Assembly: GCA_958510825.1 (NCBI GenBank)
Contig: OY294045.1
Location: 10,095,916-10,159,915, forward strand
Direction: 5' to 3'
Length of the DNA: 64,000 nt
Origin: Brachypterus glaber
Taxonomy: Eukaryota > Arthropoda > Insecta > Coleoptera > Kateretidae
The notes under the pieces were generated by a model that was not told the DNA's origin, did not search any database, and saw only the letters and a program-made list of their open reading frames with translations. Positions 1 to 9,341 of the stretch are shown here, piece after piece. The position numbers and the translations under genes are program-made. Position 1 is the first letter of the stretch, and every line of letters begins with the position of its first letter.

Positions 1-626
1 AGACAACTTAAACTATCTTTTAGCATATATTTAATACTTTCAGCTCTTAAAATGTGGGCAGGGGGCATGGGGGCACATTTTTTTAAATGGAAAGGGGGGT
101 CGTCTAATACATCATTTTAAAGCTTATAAAATTTAGCTCCATATTTTTAAATAAAAAAAAAATTGGGTTTAAAATGGGGTTGAAAATGGGTATTAATGTC
201 AAAATTCCTCTAAAAAAAACAAATAATTTTTTAAAAATGCCTAATTTTATCATAAAAAAATGTTAATTATACTTTTAAACTAATTTTAGTTGACATAAAT
301 AAAAATTTATAAAAAAAAACTTAAAAAATCGAATGTTTTATCACAAAAAATTAAAAAATCAAAACCTTAAAAAACATTTTTAAAAAATTTAAAAATATTA
401 GTTTAAATAGAGAATTTTATAAACTTTAAAATGATGTATCACACGAGCCCCCTTTCCATTTAAAAAAATGTCCCCCCATGCCCCCCTGCCCACATTTTAA
501 GAGCTGAAAATATCAAATATATGCTAAAAGATAATTTAAGTTGTCTTATTTAAGAGTTCTAAATTTGAAATCGATATCTCAACTCGTTCAAAAGTTAAAA
601 GGGGGGGTGACTTTTAGACCGCACTG
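1..626. mobile_element. Palindromic MITE, copy A (left end cut by window)
   Basis: This is a long foldback element. The first ~130 bases (GTGGGCAGGGGGCATGGGGG, AAATGGAAAGGGGGGTCG) recur in inverted form at about 425-545. The right end reads GGACCGCACTG-like sequence (here TAGACCGCACTG) followed by TA, the usual target of Tc1/mariner-type elements. The left outer end lies before the window. The core up to base 552 is shared with the elements at 45589-46299 and 58614-59200. The interior is A/T-rich and non-coding, so it is non-autonomous. Confidence 0.8.
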
Positions 627-715
627 TATATTAGTTTTTTCACTTCTAGCACTATTTAACTATTTTTATTCGAATAATAAAATAAATTATTAACAGAATA
701 GTATATTCTATAACT

Positions 716-807
716 AGTATGGAATAGACAATATTTAATTTATATTTGTCATACGAGCCGGCAGGCGAGTATGACGGTCCCGCGAGCGCAGAATGACTAT
801 TCCATAC
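716..807. repeat. GC-rich nested hairpin
   Basis: An outer inverted repeat, AGTATGGAATAG and CTATTCCATAC, encloses a second one, GTCATACGAGCC and GGCGAGTATGAC. The centre is much richer in G+C than its surroundings. No protein or RNA family is recognised; a short foldback transposon is the simplest reading. Confidence 0.45.
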
Positions 808-1837
808 GTGTTGTAGACTATACTTTTTCTTCGACTGCAAATATGAAACACTGTATGGCTTTAAACTGCGAACAAGGTTAACAACAATGTTTTTTGTGAC
901 TCGACATTGAAAATGCAACAAGACACATACTTTTAAATATAGCAATTAATGTTATTTAATAATTTTATCAAATCAGTACTTTAAAAAGATTTTAATTTAA
1001 TTTTAGCACATATTTACAAATTGTAATGCAAAAATTAAAGGTTATGTCAGATTGTTGTGACAGATATTAGGTTTAAATATTTAACAATAGATGGAGCAGT
1101 TTTAATTTTTTGAACTAAATTGATAAAAAACTGGTCAAATATTAAAAAAAAAAAACTAATAAACGTTATGTAATTTTAACGCAAAACTTTAAATTGCATT
1201 AAATTATTCAATATTTCATGGTAAAATATATATTTTTTGCTAATTTTGCTACAGTTTTCTTTACTTTTATAAACAATAGATGGCACTACATGTGCTTATT
1301 CTAACACTTGATACGGAATATTCATACCGTATCTAGAGCTAGAATGGATTTATTCTGTGTTTGAAAAGTGTGTGTATTAGCTTACATTCTATAGCAGTCG
1401 TAGAAAAATTATATTTCTTGAAATTTTCATAAAAATCAAGTAGCCTTAATCAATGACATTAGCACAAATAAATACTTTGGACTGACGTTTAAAAATTATA
1501 ATTAATTATATTTATTAAATAAAAAGTTATTTAGAGCTATTTTCTTGGGTTTAATTAGTAAAAATTGACCAAAGAACTGAAACATCTAAAGTGACAGAAA
1601 TCAATTGTTTATAAAATTTACTCCTACTAGGAGAGAAAAAATTATTATTGCTATAGGTGAAGAAAATTGATTTCACAGTCTGAAAACATTATAAATAATG
1701 GTATATTCTAAAGCTAGTAGTGAAAAAAAAAAGTTATTTGGTAAAGTGACTGTTTAAATCATACATGTAAAGTATACATCATATAGGGAACAAACAGCAT
1801 TAAATATTCCATATCATGACTGACATTAAGAGTACCT
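808..1837. other. Unassigned AT-rich DNA
   Basis: No coding potential or recognised family is seen. The only structure noted is a 24-base palindrome at 1310-1333, GATACGGAATATTCATACCG followed by TATC. Confidence 0.4.
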
Positions 1838-2010
1838 TTTTTAACCGACTCTCAAAAAGAAGGAGGTTATCAATTCGACGTGTGTGACTCTTTTTTATGT
1901 TTGTCCCGCATAACTTTGAAACGAATGAACGGAATTTGATGAAACTTTTTGCAACTTAAATAGGGAATTCATGAGGTGGTCCCGTTTTAATTTGACGCTC
2001 GGATAATGCC
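1838..2010 (+). repeat. Dispersed repeat, AACCGACT/GGAGGTTATCAATTCG type
   Basis: The stretch begins TTAACCGACTCTCAAAAAGA and continues GGAGGTTATCAATTCG, then a T-rich block and CCGCATAACTTTGAAACG. I remember very similar sequence as a common dispersed repeat in insect, notably lepidopteran, non-coding DNA. The family name and mechanism are not established here. Confidence 0.45.
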
Positions 2011-2518
2011 GGGTAAGCCGGATAATTAAGATAAATCATTTTAACGCAATTTCACTTAAAAACGGCTTAATTTGGTTCTACTACCAGCCATATTTTTAGA
2101 GAAATATCGGATAACTCGGATAAGCCGTATAACTTGATTAAGGGGTCACTTAAATATTACGGCACACTGAAAATCTTTTATATGCCGCTAAACTTGATTC
2201 TCTGGACCTGTAATATTAAAATACCAAGAGAAAATGATAAATGTTGTGATTTTACCAAAATGCGATGTTTGATTATTACTTAACGCTTAAAGTTTAACAA
2301 GATTTTCTTTAGTATTTCGTTTAAAATAAGGTTGGTTGGACTCTCGGGCGCTGAAATAAAAATATTACTTTTATTTTTTAGTAATTTATCTTTAAGATAA
2401 TGACGTCACAACGCACTAACAGTTCGTGACGTCAGCAGCTTGCGGAGATGGAAGGACAACTATAATTTAGCTTAGATGACGTTAGAAATCTATAGATGAC
2501 GTTACAAATCTACAAATC
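2011..2518. other. Unassigned DNA with a TGACGTCA pair
   Basis: No gene is seen. At 2399-2438 two TGACGTCA-like octamers (ATGACGTCAC and GTGACGTCA) lie about 20 bases apart. They match the CRE/ATF consensus, but the context is repetitive and a regulatory role is only a possibility. Confidence 0.3.
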
Positions 2519-2637
2519 TAAAAAATAAAAAATACTTAAGTCGGTGCCAATTTCACATCAAATAATAAAAAAAATTGTTAGTAATTAATTTAGGGAATGG
2601 TGAAATTGGCACCGATTTAGGTATTTTTTATTTTTTA
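2519..2637. mobile_element. Small foldback MITE
   Basis: Arms of about 38 bases, containing AAGTCGGTGCCAATTTCAC and the inverse GTGAAATTGGCACCGATTTA, surround an A/T-rich loop of about 45 bases. There is no coding capacity. Flanking A/T runs hide any target duplication. Confidence 0.65.
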
Positions 2638-2767
2638 CTTTTTAGAGACATAGAAATCGTTTCATTTTTTTTGCGAAAAGTTTTTTTTTATGTATTTTTA
2701 ACTAAGAAATCATATTTTATTGAGAAAAAAAAACTGAACACAAAAAAATGATAAAGCCCACACGTTA

Positions 2768-3660
2768 AATGGGTCTGTAAAGTTCGAAACCTCTGAGAAC
2801 GAAATCCTAATGAGCTCCAGTTCGTAAATAGTGGTAAAAGTTCTTCCGCAGACTGCATGCTAAACAACAAAAACAAACTGCACATTCTTTTGCACAATTC
2901 TAATAGTGTTTGGACTTTGTTGCTGATTTCAGTTCTGTTTAAATTAAATCTCTATCTCTTTGCGTCTTTGAGAAATACTCTGCCGAAATATCTAAAAAAT
3001 AAAAAAAAAATTATTTTAGGTGGACAATAAATAAATTATTAAAACACCTACAAAGGCATTCTATAGCTTGAATTCAAGTTACATGCTTGCTCTATAAAGC
3101 CGCAAAGAAAAGTATCTGGATTTAATTTCCGGTGTCCAACTGAAGACTAGTTTTAAGACATATAAGACACATATTAATTATTTTATAGAGCATAACTTTA
3201 ATTTAAACTAGAAAAAAACTTTTGTAGCTGCTGTAATAATTTAAATATGAGCCTCCAAAAATGGCAAGATTTAATTTTTATAAAATTTTGGAACGGTTTT
3301 TCTTAAAAATGGAAACAGATAGAGATTTAATCTAAACAAAATCGAAATTAGCAACAAAAACACTATTAGAATTGTGCAAAGGAATTTTCAGTTTGTTTCT
3401 GTTGTTTTGCATGCAGTCTGCGGAAGAACTATTTGAGAAATGGCGCTCGTTAGGATTTCGTTCTCAAAGGTTTTGAAGTTTACCGACTCCTTGCTAACAT
3501 ATTTAGGGGCTGTCCATATATTACGTAACGCGCCTAGGGGGGGGTCAGAGAAATTGTTAAAATTGTGTTACGTAATATATAGACAGCCCCTTAATAGTTA
3601 TCTAAACTTGCTGTTTTTTTTTAATCCTATTTCCATTTGGGAGGACGTGTGCGCCCCTCA
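2768..3660. mobile_element. Foldback element, copy 1
   Basis: The left arm carries CCTCTGAGAACGAAATCC and TTCTTCCGCAGACTGCATGC. The right arm carries their inverse (GCATGCAGTCTGCGGAAGAA, GGATTTCGTTCTCAAAGG). A more complete copy lies at 46768-47855. The outer left end of this copy has diverged, while the right end still matches (ATTTCCATTTGGGAGGACGT). A younger MITE at 3506-3590 has inserted into its right arm. No open frame of note is present. Confidence 0.8.
3506..3590. mobile_element. 85-bp MITE with TTA target duplication, nested
   Basis: Perfectly placed ends GGGGCTGTCCATATATTACG and its inverse (CGTAATATATAGACAGCCCC) are flanked on both sides by TTA. The homologous foldback copy at 46768-47855 has the single uninterrupted TTA at this site (GCATGATTAATCATC), so it serves as the empty target. 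A 3-bp TWA duplication is typical of PIF/Harbinger elements. The terminus is a motif I recall as common in insect genomes. Confidence 0.85.
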
Positions 3661-4339
3661 TTTTACACACCCCTGGTTGAATAAAAATTACATAAGATGA
3701 TTGACGTTATCAATGTTTGGGAATGTGCAAAATTTAGTATATTAGTTCAAGAAATATTGTATTTTATACGGACAATGGACACTTTAAAATTACTAACTTT
3801 CAATGTTCTTGAAGCACCCTAATATACAATATACATCAAGTAAACGATAATGGTTTAAAATGATAGCCCATTAAGTACGTTTAGCCAATAACTGTAAATC
3901 AAAACACGAGTGTAATAAGGCCAGTGGCGCCTCATAAAAAGTCTAATCTAAAGTGTATCTATTACTACTATAATTAATAATTAATATTTACGATAAGAAA
4001 AATGATGTTGCACAGTTAAAAACAACTTTTGAGTTATAAAATACCTAAGACTATTAGCCCAAAAAATAACGAGAAATCATAAAGTAACCTCAAAAACAAC
4101 TATAGTAGACGCCACAGATATAAGAGAATTTTCTAAGAGCGAAATTTTTTTTTTAAGCGTGTGAAAGTATATTGGTACTAGTCGTCCAATCAGAACGTCT
4201 AGCACGTACTTAATATAATAAAATTTAATTACGCCCCTGTCTCACATTAATTTGTTTCAAATTTAAACATTCTACTATATCTCTGGCGTCTACTATACAA
4301 ATTAGCGCTTTTTTATCACATTTTTGCACCATTGTAAAC
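3661..4339. other. Unassigned AT-rich DNA
   Basis: No gene, terminal repeat or tandem array is recognised. Confidence 0.35.
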
Positions 4340-5405
4340 AGGCGGAATTTTCTAAATTCATGGCCAAAACCCTCGAAAGCGAAGTTGCTTCAAATAGTTC
4401 GTTTTTTATCTTCTCTATGAACTGTACCAATATATGGTGCCAAAGTCGTTTTTCTATCAAAACAAATAAACCGAAAATGTCAATTCAAAAATCGGGTTTC
4501 TAGAAACTAATTTTGAAACGTTATATTTCCAGAAAAATCAAGTTTTTTTAATATTAATATCAAAGTTGTTGCTTTTTTTAAGCAGTTTTTTAAAATGGAT
4601 TTAAATTCCGTAGGTATGTACCTATTTATTTTTTACAAAAAAGTATTGTTTTTGATTATTGAGTTTAAAAGGGGAAGTCATAAGTTTTAGTCTGTAAATT
4701 TGGTTTCTTTTTTTAAAACTTGTATTACAACTTGGCAAAAAGTTTCAGATTAACCAGCATTAAGCAACTTTTTACACTTGGTTGAGAAGATTAATGTGTT
4801 TGCTAATTATTAAAACAAGAATTTGCTGCTAATATCCCCCGCCCCTCTCTCCCCAAACCAAAAAAATGTCTAAGGCAGGCAGATTTAGTTTTAGGTATTT
4901 TTGCAGTAAAAAAATACTACTGCCAACAAAATAATACTTCCCCCCGTAGGTCTAGGTTTATTAATAAACTAATAAAAAAACTAAAAAACCAAAAAATTTT
5001 CAAAAAATATTTCAAATTTTTTTTTTGAAAAAAAAAGTTAAATTTTTTTTTTTCGAAAAAAATTTCTTTTTATTTTTATCACATTTTACCCCCTTACCCC
5101 ACCTCGATATTCACCATCTGCAAATTTTGATATAGGCGGCAGCCATATTGGATCCGCAATTTTGTAAAAATTAAAATAAGTATTACATTCGTAATCAGCG
5201 ACCTCAAAAACCCCTGTACAATGGTTTTTAGTAAAAAATCTGCAAATTTTGATGTAGGCGGCAGCCATACTGGATCCGCCATTTTGTAAAAATTAATTTG
5301 AATGTTAAATTTGTATTCAGCAGCCCCAAAAACCCCTAAATACAAATTTTGGTATAAATTGGAGCTTATTAAGGGTTTTGGCCATGAATTTAGAAAATTC
5401 CGCCT
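4340..5405. repeat. Inverted repeat pair, possible large foldback
   Basis: A 35-base arm containing AGGCGGAATTTTCTAAATTC followed by ATGGCCAAAACCCT is repeated in inverse at 5371-5405. About 1 kb of A/T-rich sequence separates the arms, including poly-T and poly-A runs and a TTTTACCCCCTTACCCC tract at 5085-5100. Only the arm ends match, so either the element is old or the pairing is of two separate copies. Confidence 0.5.
5112..5336 (+). repeat. Two tandem units of about 122 bp
   Basis: CTGCAAATTTTGATATAGGC at 5118 returns as CTGCAAATTTTGATGTAGGC at 5240, and AAAAACCCCT returns with the same 122-base spacing. Each unit also carries GGCGGCAGCCATA and TTTTGTAAAAATTAA. Open frames crossing here are by-products of the repeat. 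Confidence 0.6.
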
Positions 5406-5540
5406 GTATGCATTGCTCAACTTGTCTTTTTGTGACACTAAAGATCCTATCTACTTGTATTTTATATGCATGAACCAGATTTTATCGGCAATTGTAGAAA
5501 ATCTTAAAGATAAACACACTTTGCTGGTGTAAGCGAACAT

Positions 5541-6220
5541 ATCATTTGGCAAATGTTTTGCGGGAAGTAAGACCAATAAGTATATGCTACTGGATTGGTA
5601 TGAAAAGTTCTGAAATACTTCGCGTTTTAGAATATACTCTTCAGATTCTGAAAATACTATCTCAGGAATTATTATCTAAACACTTCCGTTATTGAATCAT
5701 TATTTTCAAAAGAAAATTTGACACACGGAGAGGCAGAAAGACGAAGTTGATCACAAGTTATTAAAAAAAACTTGTACATAGGGGACATCAAAAATCTCTA
5801 GTAGTTACTAGTAACTTTTCATGAATTTCGAAACTTAGAAACAATAGTTTGATATAGTCAAATTGACAAATATTCGAATTGCCATCACAGAATAGAAACT
5901 ATATACCGTCGTATTTCGTATAATATTATACTCTCATTAATTTTGACATATAATAATTATAATTTGCTGTTACGCATCAACGAATTACCATGGTAAAGTG
6001 AATTGCAAAATACAACAGTATTCGGGTACAATCTTGTGATAAATTCAGGTCGATTAGCTGTGAATTGGTGTACTCCTCTAATACAAGAGATACGAAGAGT
6101 GCCTACCTATAAAAAGTTATGCTAGCCCAGAGAATCTCTCTGACATAGACCGATGATTTAATTTTGCCTGTGGATCAAATTATTTTCAGGCTTATTACAG
6201 CTGATAAATTCAGGAATATA
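5541..6220. other. Unassigned DNA
   Basis: No gene or repeat copy elsewhere in the window is recognised. Confidence 0.35.
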
Positions 6221-6222
6221 TA

Positions 6223-6530
6223 CAGCGCGCGTGAAAAGTACGAATCACGTTGAATGATAGGTAAGTTAAGTGGCCAAGAACGTACGAAGCAAAATATTTG
6301 AAGGGGATAGGGGAATCTCAACGCCAACGCAGTAGTAGGGATAGGCTTCGTTTCGGTGATCGTCGCGTCTGCAGTCTGCAAAACAAACCGTTGCGCATTT
6401 AATTTGAACACGGTCAATGAGGGGCACTGGCGTTGAAATTCCCCTATCCCCTTCAAATCTTTTGCTTCGTTAATCTTGGGCACTCAACTTAACTACCATC
6501 CAAAGTGTTTTGTACTTTTTACGCGCACTG
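6223..6530. mobile_element. 308-bp TA-flanked MITE, copy 1
   Basis: Ends CAGCGCGCGTGAAAAGTACG and TTTTTACGCGCACTG are flanked by TA on both sides. Longer subterminal inverted repeats include TTTGAAGGGGATAGGGGAAT and ATTCCCCTATCCCCTTCAAA. The centre holds TCGTTTCGGTGATCGTCGCG. A second copy of 305 bp is at 25586-25890. The TA duplication suggests a Tc1/mariner-type source. The translated frames are not a gene. Confidence 0.85.
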
Positions 6531-6728
6531 TATATGCATATATATGCTGGAAAAATATTCAATAATAGTCAGTTTTTAGAGATCTATTCCAGGGATCAAG
6601 ATGACAGTCGTCTAGGTAGAAACATAGGTAGAAAAAAATTATTTGTTGACAGTTTTGACCTATAATTACATTTTTTTTTCAAAGCTTGCTCGCATTTCCA
6701 TTTCCTAATCACATGATAATAATAATAG

Positions 6729-7093
6729 ATAATGGAGCTCTCTACAACTAGAATTATGAAACAAAAGACGTCTACCCTATCTCTATCTCATTTGTGCTAC
6801 ACCTTTCAGCCAACCAAATAAATACTGTATTTGTTTTTCATACAACAAATACAGTATTTATTTGGTTGACCCGAAAGTGTAGAACTGAGCGGCACGAACG
6901 AACATAGCTAATATGAATCTGTAGAATAAGATATTTCTACTAAAATTTAGATGGCGCCAGTAATTTCTTTAATAAAAATAATATAGTTACACTTTTGTTT
7001 GGTTGGGTGGAAATGGAAGTGTATGTATGTCTTCTATCCTTTTTGGGTAGAACTTTTGTCCCTGTCTAATCTAACGGGAGAAATCGCCATTCA
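6729..7093 (+). repeat. Dispersed repeat with strong hairpin, copy 1
   Basis: About 365 bp (GGAGCTCTCTACAACTAGAA through TAACGGGAGAAATCGCCATT) recur at 33170-33567 in the same orientation. At 6811-6868 there is an essentially perfect 25-bp stem (CAACCAAATAAATACTGTAT plus TTGTT and its inverse) with an 8-base loop. It may be a MITE of snap-back type inside a larger repeat. Confidence 0.7.
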
Positions 7094-7413
7094 ACATACA
7101 AACACTTTAGCGATAATCCTTATTGTTTTTTATATTACTTATGATTATTCAGTTTCAACATGCTAATAGGTTGACATAGTTTAATAGGAATATGAATTCC
7201 AGTTGCGTGTTTGAATTTCTTGTCTTATCTTTATTGATACACAATAATAAATCGAACTGAATTATAATGTTTAGATTTAAATCGTTTTTAAATATTTCAA
7301 GTTAAATCTGATGGAATTTCCTATCTCAATTTTTGACAGTTTTGTGGTGCTCAGAAATAATTTTAAATGAATTAGTTTTAATATTAGACTTACATTGTGC
7401 AATTTTGGTTACA

Positions 7414-7838
7414 CACGGAAAAAAAAAATTATAGCTAGGAGCGCTATAACACACATACCAAGCAAATTATAATCGCTTATTATATCAATACAAGGCTTTC
7501 TCTTACAATTATGGCAGTCAGTGTAAAAATTTATATGAAATACTTTAATTGTTTAGTGAATAATAAAATATAACAAATAGTATGGCATTTATAGCTTAAA
7601 TAGATTTAATTATTGTCCGTGCTAATAATTTTTATAATATAATAAAATTTCTGTAAATTTATAATAGTGCCTGTAATAAATATAATCGTGTCTGTAATAT
7701 ATAAAATCGTTTCCAATTTATTTTTAACATTATTAGTTATTGTGTCCCTTATAATGTATAGCTTAAATCACTATAATTTGCCACTGTTACCAAATATCTT
7801 ATAATGTATAGCGCAGAGCCCACTAATTTCTTTCCGTG
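7414..7838 (-). mobile_element. 425-bp MITE, inverted copy 1 (inside LINE)
   Basis: Termini are CACGGAAAAAAAAAATTATA and ATTTCTTTCCGTG. The whole element is repeated in opposite orientation at 8538-8962. Its flanks (TTTGGTTACA and TATATGAGCT) do not form a target duplication, unlike copy 2, so this copy may have been rearranged or arrived by gene conversion. It separates a LINE ORF from its presumed 3' UTR. Confidence 0.75.
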
Positions 7839-8060
7839 TATATGAGCTAATCTAAAAGGTCTATATAGTGGGCACTCAAATAAAATATGCTCAAATGTTT
7901 CAAGCCTTGACAAATTACACATTGTACATAACTCAGAGTAGTTAATATTATACAAGGATCCTTTATACACGATTTTAAGATATTTGCAACAACTTAACCT
8001 AATTTGTGCAAAAATGCGCACAAGATAAGTAGGCAGATTGTAGAGTAAATATCTATCCTA
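7839..8060 (-). pseudogene. LINE ORF2 C-terminal zinc-binding fragment
   Basis: The minus-strand frame opens after a TAG and reads YLLYNLPTYLVRIFAQIRLS, then carries CTMCN, FEHILFEC and PLYRPFR. CxxC, then H, then C (C-x2-C-x9-H-x4-C) is the usual C-terminal zinc-binding signature found after the reverse transcriptase domain in several LINE clades. The catalytic domain is absent. The frame runs on for about 25 codons, but those lie in the inserted MITE. No stop falls within the remaining fragment. Confidence 0.65.
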
Positions 8061-8130
8061 GAACCTACTTTGAGTAACCGATAGGTGTTAATTTGTACGC
8101 ACAAGATTCCTACAATGTAACTCCTACGAA

Positions 8131-8318
8131 TAATCTTTATTGATACACCATAATAAATCGAACTGAACTATAATGTTTAGATTTAAATAGTTTTTAAATA
8201 TTTCAAGTTAAATCTGATGGAATTTCCTATCTCAATTTTTGACAGTTTTGTGGTGCTCAGAAATAATTTTAAATGAATTAGTTTTAATATTAGACTTACA
8301 TTGTGCAATTTTGGTTAC
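8131..8318 (-). repeat. Second copy of the LINE 3' UTR (direct repeat)
   Basis: This copies 7217-7413 almost base for base (TGGAATTTCCTATCTCAATT, TTTTGTGGTGCTCAGAAATA, TGTGCAATTTTGGTTACA). Both end, on the minus strand, in AATAAAGA. It probably is a more severely 5'-truncated LINE copy sitting head-to-tail with the one at 7217-8130. Confidence 0.6.
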
Positions 8319-8537
8319 ATAGTATTTACATTGATACGGGTGGGACACTTTTACTTGTGAAATAAGAAATATTTATGGGTTTGGTTCATACAAAATAATT
8401 GATATATAAGGTTAAGAATATAAAAGTTTTCCTTGGCTATGTTAACATGTATAAATAAAGTATAATAAATCCAGTTAAATCTCGAAATAAAATTAAAACC
8501 TTGCCAGATAATGTGTTAAGAACCTTGTAAGGTTATA

Positions 8538-8962
8538 CACGGAAAGAAATTAGTGGGCTCTGCGCTATACATTATAAGATATTTGGTAACAGTGGCAAAT
8601 TATAGTGATTTAAGCTATAGATTATAAGGGACACAATAACTAATAATGTTAAAAATAAATTGGAAACGATTATATATATTACAGACACGATTATATTTAT
8701 TACAGGCACTATTATAAATTTACAGAAATTTTATTATATTATAAAAATTATTAGCACGGACAATAATTAAATCTATTTAAGCTATAAATGCCATACTATT
8801 TGTTATATTTTATTATTCACTAAACAATTAATGTATTTCATATAAATTTTTACACTGACTGCCATAATTGTAAGAGAAAGCCTTGTATTTATATAATAAG
8901 CGATTATAATTTGCTTGGTATGTGTGTTATAGCGCTCCTAGCTATAATTTTTTTTTTCCGTG
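8538..8962 (+). mobile_element. 425-bp MITE, copy 2, with 10-bp target duplication
   Basis: The element runs from CACGGAAAGAAATTAGTGGG to ATAATTTTTTTTTTCCGTG. It is flanked by the identical decamer TAAGGTTATA at 8528-8537 and 8963-8972. A 9-10-bp duplication suggests a Mutator-like (MULE) source, although the terminal repeats are short. It is the inverse of 7414-7838. No coding capacity. Confidence 0.8.
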
Positions 8963-8972
8963 TAAGGTTATA

Positions 8973-9333
8973 CTTGGTTTTCTAGGATCACTCGATCAAA
9001 TCTTACGTTGTCTATTGTCTTGGTGTTTAGTCATTTGGGTTTCTGGATGTTTTCGTTTTAAAAACCCCAAAACACACACAAAACACATCTAAATTAAATG
9101 TGCATTGTATATTTTTTGACAATTTGATTATTGGCAAATAGTTTAAGTTGTTGAAACTAAATATACTAATTAAAATAACCTAAGTTCTAACAAAGTTATC
9201 ATGTTGTACTAATGAGCCGTGGCCTAAAACAATAAGGGAAGTTATTGAATTTCTACCATTATTCCCATACCATTTTGTCGAAACAATGTTATTAAGACGT
9301 TACGGACTATTTCACGCAAATATGAGGAATTCT
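8973..9333. other. Unassigned DNA
   Basis: No gene, terminal repeat or copy of another repeat in the window is recognised. Confidence 0.35.
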
Positions 9334-9341
9334 ACATATGG

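Larger units (their letters stand above)
7217..8130 (-). mobile_element. 5'-truncated LINE 3' end, interrupted by a MITE
   Basis: On the minus strand the order is a LINE ORF2 C-terminus (8060 to 7839), then an inserted MITE (7838 to 7414), then about 185 bases of presumed 3' UTR ending in AATAAAGA. The UTR assignment is inferred because an almost identical 3' end, lacking the ORF, lies directly upstream at 8131-8318. The element is 5'-truncated and dead. Confidence 0.6.

Noticed and set aside
2399..2438. Pair of TGACGTCA sites as a promoter element
   Set aside because: No gene start lies nearby, and inverted octamers are expected by chance or as part of foldback DNA in so palindromic a region.
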